This document shows, one piece after another, positions 1 to 5,181 of a stretch of 6,755 nt of DNA. The translations under genes and the position numbers were made by a program. The notes beneath the pieces are model-generated. The model had not been told where the DNA came from. It searched no databases and saw only the letters and a program-made list of their open reading frames with translations. The stretch comes from Firmicutes bacterium UBA7709 (GTDB taxonomy: Bacteria > Bacillota_A > Clostridia > Peptostreptococcales > Anaerovoracaceae), in contig DLFX01000197.1 of assembly GCA_002482405.1 (NCBI GenBank), positions 1-6,755 of the forward strand, given 5' to 3'. How positions within the stretch are numbered: position 1 is the first letter of the stretch; every line of letters starts with the position of its first letter.

Positions 1-2
1 TG

Positions 3-506
3 CCTGATATCGACGTGGTAGAAGACGGCGATACATTTGAGGAGAATTCGGAGAAGAAGGCGAGAGAGATCATGGAGCTTTGCGGCGAGATCACCATTGC
101 CGATGATTCGGGACTTGAGGTGGACGCCCTGGGAGGCGCTCCCGGGGTGATTTCCGCGCGGTTTGCCGGGGAGGACGGGAACGATCTCAAGAACAACGAA
201 AAACTGCTCTCGCTCCTTGCTGACGTACCGCCGGGGCGGCGGACGGCCCGTTTTGTCTCTGTGATCACCATGATATATCCCGACGGCGATAAAATTGTTG
301 CAAGAGGAGAGTGCGAAGGGCATATTATTTATCAACCGGAGGGAAGCAACGGATTCGGCTATGACCCCCTGTTTGTTCCCGTTGGATACGATCGCACCTT
401 TGGAGAACTCTCCGCCGCTGAGAAGAATGAGATCAGCCACAGGGGAATCGCGTTGCAGAAGTTGAGAGAGAAGCTCCAGGAAAAAGGAAAAGAGCTAAAT
501 GAATAA
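3..506 (+). CDS. rdgB: XTP/dITP pyrophosphatase (RdgB/HAM1 family), 5'-truncated by the window edge
   Basis: This enzyme hydrolyses non-canonical purine nucleoside triphosphates (XTP, dITP, ITP) to the monophosphate and pyrophosphate, which keeps deaminated purines out of DNA and RNA. The visible 167 residues show the family blocks in order: DTFEEN near the left edge, ADDSGLEVDALGGAPGV (substrate and metal site), RTARFV, GSNGFGYDPLF, and TFGEL-EKNEISHRG near the C-terminus. The open frame runs in from base 3 with no stop, and family proteins are about 195-200 residues, so roughly 30-36 N-terminal residues lie outside the window. The GTG at 15 is inside the conserved region and is not the start. 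The last 8 nt overlap the start of the next gene, which suggests co-transcription and translational coupling. The family call is very secure; the exact substrate range is inferred from the family. Confidence 0.96.
   Translation, partial: PDIDVVEDGDTFEENSEKKAREIMELCGEITIADDSGLEVDALGGAPGVISARFAGEDGNDLKNNEKLLSLLADVPPGRRTARFVSVITMIYPDGDKIVARGECEGHIIYQPEGSNGFGYDPLFVPVGYDRTFGELSAAEKNEISHRGIALQKLREKLQEKGKELNE
484..494 (+). promoter_or_regulatory. Ribosome binding region for the brkB-like gene inside the end of rdgB
   Basis: The purine-rich run AAGGAAAAGAG lies just upstream of the ATG at 499 and inside the rdgB reading frame. It supports the ATG at 499 and the 8-nt gene overlap. The best Shine-Dalgarno core, AGGA, is about 10 nt from the start. 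Confidence 0.55.
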
Positions 507-1335
507 AAAAAGATGGATGAACCTGGCTTTGATGGTCTTTAAGAGGATGTTGGACCCATACTTTCAGGGGGTAGCTGCGGAGCTGGCCTTTTTCTTTCTG
601 CTGTCCCTTGTCCCCATGGCTATCATTTTAGGAGAACTTCTGGGCGTATTTTCCATTTCCATGAACGTGGTGCGGCATTTGATTTCCCAGTATGTTTCCC
701 CCGATATTGCCGAGACCCTTGCGCCTTATCTGACCTATACGACCTCGGGGGTCGCCAGCGTCGCTTTCATCGTATTTGCGCTGTGGGCGGCATCCAAGGC
801 CCAGTATTCCCTGATGCGGATATCAAATTATTCCTTTACGGGGCAGCCTTACGGAGGAAGAGGCTTTTTCAGGGAGCGGTTCCGGGCGATCAAAACCATC
901 CTCATCACTCTTTTTACATTGACCTTTGCGCTGATCATTCTCGTTTACGGAGAGATCATCATCGACATTTTTACCGCTTATGTAGATCAATATCTGCATC
1001 TCAAGTTCGCATTCGACGGGATCTGGTTTGTGATCCGGTGGCCGGTAGCCATGGCGCTGTATTTCTTGATGGTGAGCTACAATTATTACGTGCTTCCATC
1101 GAAACGGGTCCGGTTCAGGAAAATATTGCCCGGAAGCATCATGGCGTCCGTCGGCATGTTGATCGCCACGTGGATCTATTCCTACTACGCCGCTGTTTTT
1201 GCGAACTACGACCTGCTGTACGGAGGCCTTGCCTCCATCGTCGCGCTCCTGATCTGGTTCTATATCATGGGTTATATTCTGGTCATCGGAATCCAGGTGA
1301 ACGCCATATGGGACGATACGAAAAACATGAAATAG
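499..1335 (+). CDS. YihY/BrkB family integral membrane protein
   Basis: A 278-residue inner-membrane protein of the YihY/BrkB family, once called 'ribonuclease BN', a name now assigned to an unrelated protein. Its biochemical function is not established; some relatives have been linked to serum resistance or transport. Six hydrophobic segments can be seen at about residues 26-50, 84-104, 133-157, 176-197, 212-232 and 244-270. Family landmarks are the AAELAFFFLLSLVP block in helix 1, the LP at 199-200 followed by a basic linker and LPGS before helix 5, and YGGLASIVALLIWFYIMGY in helix 6. Length is normal for short Firmicute members, which lack the long C-terminal tail of some homologues. The gene overlaps the rdgB end by 8 nt and is followed by a hairpin terminator, so the two probably form the end of one operon. 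Translation begins with a basic ATG-AAT-AAA-AAA-AGA stretch, consistent with a cytoplasmic N-terminus. Confidence 0.92.
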   Translation: MNKKRWMNLALMVFKRMLDPYFQGVAAELAFFFLLSLVPMAIILGELLGVFSISMNVVRHLISQYVSPDIAETLAPYLTYTTSGVASVAFIVFALWAASKAQYSLMRISNYSFTGQPYGGRGFFRERFRAIKTILITLFTLTFALIILVYGEIIIDIFTAYVDQYLHLKFAFDGIWFVIRWPVAMALYFLMVSYNYYVLPSKRVRFRKILPGSIMASVGMLIATWIYSYYAAVFANYDLLYGGLASIVALLIWFYIMGYILVIGIQVNAIWDDTKNMK

Positions 1336-1348
1336 CTGTAAGTATGAT

Positions 1349-1378
1349 AAAAGAGCCGCCGTGATGTGGGGCTCTTTT
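1349..1378 (+). terminator. Rho-independent terminator after brkB-like gene, probably also used by serA
   Basis: A 9-bp perfect stem, AAAAGAGCC paired with GGCTCTTTT, surrounds a 12-nt loop and runs into a T tract (1375-1379). It starts 13 nt after the BrkB-family stop codon. Because the stem's outer part is A:T, the reverse strand also ends in a short T run (GGCTCTTTTAT), so it can act on converging serA transcripts, whose stop codon is about 48 nt to the right. The pattern is direct; bidirectional use is inferred. Confidence 0.8.
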
Positions 1379-1425
1379 TATATGCGCCGTGCCAGGCGTA
1401 TTAAAAAACTTTACATCGAGGCGGC

Positions 1426-2592
1426 TCAGATCACTCTTACAGCTATGATCCCTTTGGCCATTCCGTTGCTTTTCAGCGCTTTTGTCAATTCCGCCTCGTC
1501 AACCTCGGAATCGACGTCGATGAGGGTGTAGGCAAGCTCGCCTTTGCTCCTGTTGTTCAGGTCCGAGATGTTGATGTTCATGTCGGCGAGGATTCCTGTG
1601 ATCTTGCCCAGCATCGCGGGGATATTCCTGTTCAGAACGCAGATCCTTGCAGTGGTGGTGCAGACGCCCAGGGAACAGCTCGGGAAGTTGACAGAGTTGT
1701 TGATATTGCCGTTTTCAAGGTAATCCATCAGCTGGTCCACCGCCATGATGGCGCAGTTTTCCTCCGACTCCTCGGTGGACGCGCCAAGGTGCGGAATGCA
1801 GATGGCTTTGTCAACGCAGAGGATGTTTTCCGACGGAAAGTCCGTCACATAGCTTCTGACCTTGCCGGACTCCATCGCTTTGATGATGTCGGCTTCGCTG
1901 ACGATCTGATCCCTGGAGAAATTCAGGAGGGATACTCCGTCTTTCATCATGGCAAACCGCTTTTCATTGATCATTTCCTTTGTGTTTTCCATGAAGGGCA
2001 CATGGATCGTGATGTAATCGCACTGGGGCAGGATGGGGTCCAGGGATTCGTAAACCTTTACCGTCCTGGAAAGCTCGTGGGCGTTATGGACAGAGATATA
2101 CGGATCATAGCCGATGACATGCATGCCCAGGCTCTCGGCGGCGTTGGCGACCATGACTCCGATGGCGCCGAGGCCGACGACTCCGAGGGTCTTTCCTTTG
2201 ATCTCATGACCAGCAAACTTTGATTTGTTTTTTTCGACGGTTTTTGAAACGACGTCCTTGAGGGTCTTTGTCCACGCGATAGCGCTGGTCAGATTTCTGG
2301 CCGACATGAGGATTCCCGTCAAAACCAGCTCCTTGACCGCGTTGGCGTTGGCTCCCGGCGTGTTGAAAACGACGATCCCTTTCTGGGAACAGAGATCGAT
2401 GGGGATATTGTTTACGCCGGCTCCGGCTCTTGCGATGGCCTTGAGATTGCCGGGCAGCTCCATAGAATGCATGTCCTGGCTCCTGACGAGAACCGCGTCC
2501 GCGCCGGACACGTCGTCTCCGACCTTATATTGGTTATTGAATCGCTTCAAACCCTTTCCCGATATTTTATTTAAAGTTGCTATCTGATACAT
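1426..2592 (-). CDS. serA: D-3-phosphoglycerate dehydrogenase with C-terminal ACT domain
   Basis: Catalyses the NAD-dependent oxidation of 3-phosphoglycerate to 3-phosphohydroxypyruvate, the first committed step of serine synthesis in the cytoplasm. The 388 residues contain a substrate domain (about 1-95 and 285-310), a Rossmann NAD domain with GLGAIG at 140-145 followed by the acidic D163, and an ACT domain (about 316-388). The D-2-hydroxyacid dehydrogenase catalytic set is visible: R227 in NFSRD, E255 in DFPSEN and H268 in IPHLGAST. The start at 2592 is chosen because CAGGAG lies 8 nt upstream and MYQIATLNKI begins the conserved domain. A 19-residue extension to a TTG at 2649 is possible on paper, but that codon sits at the predicted transcription start. 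The ACT domain keeps N323 and N341, which align with serine-binding N346 and N364 of E. coli SerA, while the position of H344 is N321. Serine feedback is therefore plausible but unproven. The gene diverges from serC. Confidence 0.96.
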   Translation of the reverse strand: MYQIATLNKISGKGLKRFNNQYKVGDDVSGADAVLVRSQDMHSMELPGNLKAIARAGAGVNNIPIDLCSQKGIVVFNTPGANANAVKELVLTGILMSARNLTSAIAWTKTLKDVVSKTVEKNKSKFAGHEIKGKTLGVVGLGAIGVMVANAAESLGMHVIGYDPYISVHNAHELSRTVKVYESLDPILPQCDYITIHVPFMENTKEMINEKRFAMMKDGVSLLNFSRDQIVSEADIIKAMESGKVRSYVTDFPSENILCVDKAICIPHLGASTEESEENCAIMAVDQLMDYLENGNINNSVNFPSCSLGVCTTTARICVLNRNIPAMLGKITGILADMNINISDLNNRSKGELAYTLIDVDSEVDEAELTKALKSNGMAKGIIAVRVI

Positions 2593-2600
2593 TTTTCCGT

Positions 2601-2606
2601 CTCCTG
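2601..2606 (-). promoter_or_regulatory. Shine-Dalgarno site of serA (decides the start)
   Basis: Read on the minus strand this is CAGGAG, 8 nt before the ATG at 2592. It favours that start over the upstream in-frame TTG at 2649, which would add a lysine- and asparagine-rich extension not typical of SerA. Confidence 0.8.
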
Positions 2607-2654
2607 ATTTAATTTTTTTATTAGTATTGCTTTTTTCTATAGCGATCAAGTAAA

Positions 2655-2683
2655 ATTATAGCACTTTACCATCTGTCCGTAAA
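2655..2683 (-). promoter_or_regulatory. serA promoter (sigma-70/sigma-A type)
   Basis: On the minus strand the -35 TTTACG (2683-2678) is separated by exactly 17 bp from a consensus -10 TATAAT (2660-2655). The predicted start near 2648 gives a leader of about 56 nt before the serA ATG. The -35 falls inside the spacer of the oppositely directed serC promoter, so the two promoters interleave. Confidence 0.78.
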
Positions 2684-2693
2684 GTGCTATAAT
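2665..2693 (+). promoter_or_regulatory. serC promoter (sigma-70/sigma-A type)
   Basis: The -35 TTTACC (2665-2670) lies 17 bp from a consensus -10 TATAAT (2688-2693). The predicted start is near 2700, giving a short leader of about 27 nt with no room for a riboswitch or T-box. The element mirrors the serA promoter almost base for base, differing in the last -35 base and the central spacer. Confidence 0.8.
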
Positions 2694-2712
2694 GAGTTAA
2701 ATATAAACTTTT

Positions 2713-2719
2713 GGGGGTG
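2713..2719 (+). promoter_or_regulatory. Ribosome binding site of serC
   Basis: The G-rich GGGGGTG sits 7 nt before the ATG at 2727 and supports that start codon. Confidence 0.75.
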
Positions 2720-2726
2720 AAAATCG

Positions 2727-3821
2727 ATGAGCAAATCGGAAAGAGTATACAATTTCTCGGCAGGCCCCTCTATGCTTCCTTTGGAAGTAATGGAACTCGC
2801 TGCTGAGCAATTGACAAATTACAACGGCTGCGGAATGTCCGTCATGGAGATGAGCCACAGATCAAAGGAATTTGAGGAAATTCTCCACTCTGCGGAAAGT
2901 GATCTGAGGGAGATCATGAACATTCCGGACAATTACAAGGTAATGTTTCTACAGGGCGGCGGAACGCTTCAGTTTGCAATGATCCCCATCAATCTGCTCC
3001 GCAAATCGAAAAAGGCGGATTACATCATCACCGGCACCTGGTCAAAGAAGGCCTACGATGAAGCCGTAAAGTTCGGTGAGATCAAAGTCGTCGCATCTTC
3101 GGAAAAAGACAATTTCAACCATATTCCCAAAGTGAAAAAGGAAGATTTTTCACCGGATGCGGACTATGTCTACATAACGCTGAATGAAACGATCCACGGG
3201 CTGAGATATCCTGAAATTCCCGATACGGGGGATATTCCGCTGGTGGGAGACCTCTCTTCCTGTATTCTGTCGGAAGAGGTGGACGTCTCGAAATTCGGCC
3301 TGATCTACGCGGGCGCACAGAAGAATATCGGGCCTGCCGGCGTTGTCATCGTCATCATCAGAGATGATCTCATTGGCTTCGCACCGAAAAATGTACCGGC
3401 TTATCTGGATTACAAAATTCATGTAAACAACGATTCCATGTATAATACGCCTCCGACTTTCGGAATCTATATCGCGGGGGAAGTATTTAAAAACATCAAG
3501 CGCCTGGGCGGAGTTCCCGCGCTGGAAAAGATCAACAGGGAAAAGGCGGAGAAGCTGTACGCATATATCGACGGAAGCAGCCTTTACAAATGCCCGGTGG
3601 CAAAGGGCGACAGGTCTCTGATGAATGTGGTCTTCGTTACAGGAGACGAGGTGCTGGATAAAAAATTTACCTCGGAGGCCAAAGCGGCCGGACTGCACAA
3701 CCTGGGCGGGCATCGTTCCATCGGAGGGATGCGGGCGAGCATCTATAACGCGATGCCCATGGAAGGCGTCGACGCTCTGATCGCCTTCATGGAAAAATTC
3801 GAGACGGAAAATAATAAATAA
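2727..3821 (+). CDS. serC: Phosphoserine aminotransferase
   Basis: A PLP-dependent class V aminotransferase that converts 3-phosphohydroxypyruvate and glutamate to O-phosphoserine and 2-oxoglutarate. In many bacteria it also acts on the related intermediate of pyridoxal phosphate synthesis. The 364 residues match the usual length (about 360). The start motif YNFSAGPSMLP, the GGGTLQF phosphate-binding loop (77-83), W105 that stacks on the cofactor, T155 in NETIHG, D175 in GDLSS, and Q198 next to the Schiff-base K199 in AGAQKN are all visible. Near the C-terminus GHRSIGGMRASIYNAM (328-343) contains the substrate-binding histidine-arginine pair. All key residues are intact. It makes the substrate for the third serine step from the product of the divergently transcribed serA; shared promoter DNA suggests the two are co-regulated. 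No terminator is seen after it, so transcription may continue into apgM. Confidence 0.97.
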   Translation: MSKSERVYNFSAGPSMLPLEVMELAAEQLTNYNGCGMSVMEMSHRSKEFEEILHSAESDLREIMNIPDNYKVMFLQGGGTLQFAMIPINLLRKSKKADYIITGTWSKKAYDEAVKFGEIKVVASSEKDNFNHIPKVKKEDFSPDADYVYITLNETIHGLRYPEIPDTGDIPLVGDLSSCILSEEVDVSKFGLIYAGAQKNIGPAGVVIVIIRDDLIGFAPKNVPAYLDYKIHVNNDSMYNTPPTFGIYIAGEVFKNIKRLGGVPALEKINREKAEKLYAYIDGSSLYKCPVAKGDRSLMNVVFVTGDEVLDKKFTSEAKAAGLHNLGGHRSIGGMRASIYNAMPMEGVDALIAFMEKFETENNK

Positions 3822-3863
3822 TAAAAAATTACACAAATTAATCACATTGGAGATGCTTTCTTA

Positions 3864-3872
3864 TGGTATCAT
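3864..3872 (+). promoter_or_regulatory. Possible extended -10 promoter for apgM
   Basis: TGGTATCAT matches the extended -10 form TGnTATAAT with one mismatch and lies 36 nt before the apgM start. No good -35 is found at 16-18 bp; the nearest TTGGAG (3847-3852) is only 14 bp away. It may provide apgM with transcription independent of serC. Weak evidence. Confidence 0.35.
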
Positions 3873-3893
3873 TAGAAGGCATTTTCCGTTATT

Positions 3894-3899
3894 AAGGAG
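3894..3899 (+). promoter_or_regulatory. Strong Shine-Dalgarno site of apgM
   Basis: AAGGAG lies 9 nt before the ATG at 3909 and confirms the start. Confidence 0.8.
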
Positions 3900-3908
3900 A
3901 CCCTTACA

Positions 3909-5117
3909 ATGAAATACCTGATTATGGTACCTGACGGGGCGGGAGACGAAGAAATCGACGCGCTGGGAAACAGAACTCCTCTGCAGGCGGCCAGAATGAC
4001 GAATATAAACAAATTAGCGCAAAAAAGCATGGTGGGGACGGTGAGGACCATTCCGCCGGGAATCGCGCCGGGCAGTGACGCTGCAAACCTGTCGGTAATG
4101 GGATACGATCCGGCAGTTTACCTCACGGGGAGGTCTCCTCTGGAAGCGGCCAGCATGGGAATCAAAATGTCGGACACGGATGTGTCCTTCCGGACGAACC
4201 TTGTGACCCTCACGGGGGAAGGCGGCTATGAGGATCTGACCATCGCCGATCACAGCGCCGGCGACATCACCAGTGAAGAAGCAAAAGTTTTGATCGAATA
4301 TATCGACGAAAAGCTGGGCACAGAGTCCATCCGGTTCTATTCCGGGGTAAGCTACAGGCATGCCATGATCGTGAAAAACGGGTCGACGGACTATGAGCTG
4401 CAGCCTCCTCACGACGTTCTCACCCAGAGGGTGGGCGGCCATCTTCCAAAGGGGGAGGGTGCAGAATTCATCACGGAGATGATGAAGGAGAGCTACCGGC
4501 TCCTGTCCGTTCATCCCATCAATCTGGAACGTGTAAAAAAGGGTCTCAATCCCGCAAATTCCATCTGGATATGGGGCCAGGGCACAAAGCCCCGCCTGAC
4601 GTCCTTTTATGACAAATTTGGAATCAGGGGAACGGCGATTTCGGCTGTTGACCTGATCAAGGGCATCGCGCTGTGCGCGGGTCTGGACTCCGTAGACGTG
4701 GAAGGCGCCACGGGAACCATCCATACCAATTTCAAGGGCAAGGCCCAGGCGGCGATTGAAGAATATAAAAAAGGACGGGATTTTGTCTATCTGCATCTGG
4801 AAGCGCCCGACGAATGCTCCCATCAGGGAGACATGGAAGGCAAGATCAAGTCGCTTGAGCTGATCGACCAGCTGGTATTCGGGCCGATTCTGGATTATCT
4901 TTACTCCACCGGGGAAGCATTTAAAGTGCTTATCCTTCCGGATCACAGAACGCCGCTGTCCACCAGGGCGCATTCCGCGGTGCCGGTTCCCTATGTGCTG
5001 TATGACAGCGAGCATGAGGCTGCGGCTGATCCGGAGAGGGCTTTCAATGAGAAAGAAGGGGAAAAAGGCAGATTTTTTGAAAACGGGTTTGAATTGGCCG
5101 ATTACTTTTTCGCATAG
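3909..5117 (+). CDS. apgM: ApgM-family cofactor-independent phosphoglycerate mutase homologue (alkaline phosphatase superfamily)
   Basis: A 402-residue cytoplasmic enzyme of the archaeal-type 2,3-bisphosphoglycerate-independent phosphoglycerate mutase family, which interconverts 3- and 2-phosphoglycerate through a phosphoserine intermediate. The two-metal site is recognisable: D9 in VPDGAGD, probable nucleophile S56 in PGSDAANLSVMGYDP, D301 and H305 in APDECSHQGD, D345-H346 in LPDHRTP and H355 in RAHSAVPVP. Length is normal for the family (about 400) and shorter than GpmI (about 510). A bacterial subgroup of this family has been proposed to be a homoserine kinase on genomic context, so annotation by homology alone does not fix the substrate. 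Here it lies 87 bp after serC with a strong ribosome site. This fits control of 3-phosphoglycerate supply to serine synthesis, or less likely a phosphatase or kinase role in amino-acid synthesis. The family is secure; the substrate is not. Confidence 0.88.
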   Translation: MKYLIMVPDGAGDEEIDALGNRTPLQAARMTNINKLAQKSMVGTVRTIPPGIAPGSDAANLSVMGYDPAVYLTGRSPLEAASMGIKMSDTDVSFRTNLVTLTGEGGYEDLTIADHSAGDITSEEAKVLIEYIDEKLGTESIRFYSGVSYRHAMIVKNGSTDYELQPPHDVLTQRVGGHLPKGEGAEFITEMMKESYRLLSVHPINLERVKKGLNPANSIWIWGQGTKPRLTSFYDKFGIRGTAISAVDLIKGIALCAGLDSVDVEGATGTIHTNFKGKAQAAIEEYKKGRDFVYLHLEAPDECSHQGDMEGKIKSLELIDQLVFGPILDYLYSTGEAFKVLILPDHRTPLSTRAHSAVPVPYVLYDSEHEAAADPERAFNEKEGEKGRFFENGFELADYFFA

Positions 5118-5132
5118 ATTCGCATAAATTCG
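5109..5132 (+). repeat. Short 10-bp tandem repeat spanning the apgM stop codon
   Basis: TTCGCATAGA (5109-5118) is followed directly by TTCGCATAAA (5119-5128) and a partial third unit TTCG (5129-5132). The apgM TAG stop (5115-5117) lies in the first unit. No function is assigned; it may be a slippage product. Confidence 0.6.
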
Positions 5133-5181
5133 TACTCTGTTACAGCATTTCGGTGTTGCAGGGTACCTTTACAACGGGGTT

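Larger units (their letters stand above)
2655..2693. repeat. Perfect 15-bp inverted repeat at the centre of the serA/serC divergent region
   Basis: The arms ATTATAGCACTTTAC (2655-2669) and GTAAAGTGCTATAAT (2679-2693) are exact reverse complements around a 9-nt spacer. Each arm contains one promoter's -10 box at its outer edge and most of the opposite promoter's -35 box at its inner edge. The dyad is therefore built from, or superimposed on, two mirror-image promoters. Its inner part, GCACTTTAC-N9-GTAAAGTGC, also has the form of a dimeric repressor operator. The symmetry is directly seen; operator function is inferred. Confidence 0.9.

Noticed and set aside
783..1364. Open frame overlapping the BrkB-family gene on the plus strand
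   Set aside because: It is rich in Arg/His with no recognisable domain, and lies in a shifted frame of a clear membrane protein gene.
2593..2649. N-terminal extension of SerA from a TTG at 2649
   Set aside because: It would start at the predicted transcription start with no ribosome site, and the Lys/Asn-rich extension is not part of the family fold. The ATG at 2592 has a good Shine-Dalgarno site.
2655..2693. The dyad as a transcription terminator or transposon end
   Set aside because: No T tract follows on either strand, no target duplication is seen and it lies between two divergent genes. Two consensus promoters explain it better.
2593..2726. Riboswitch or T-box leader for the serine genes
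   Set aside because: Predicted leaders are only about 56 and 27 nt, with no T-box motif or room for an aptamer.
3150..3845. Long minus-strand open frame opposite serC
   Set aside because: It is a shadow of serC codon usage; the product is His/Arg/Asp-rich with no motif or ribosome site, while serC is unambiguous.
4014..5015. 333-codon minus-strand open frame opposite apgM
   Set aside because: Composition is typical of an antisense shadow of a GC-rich-third-position gene, and no domain is recognised. The apgM metal-site motifs on the plus strand are intact.
5144..5156. Weak hairpin between apgM and dacF (CAGCA with TGTTG)
   Set aside because: Only about 5 bp with a wobble pair and no T run, so not a credible terminator.
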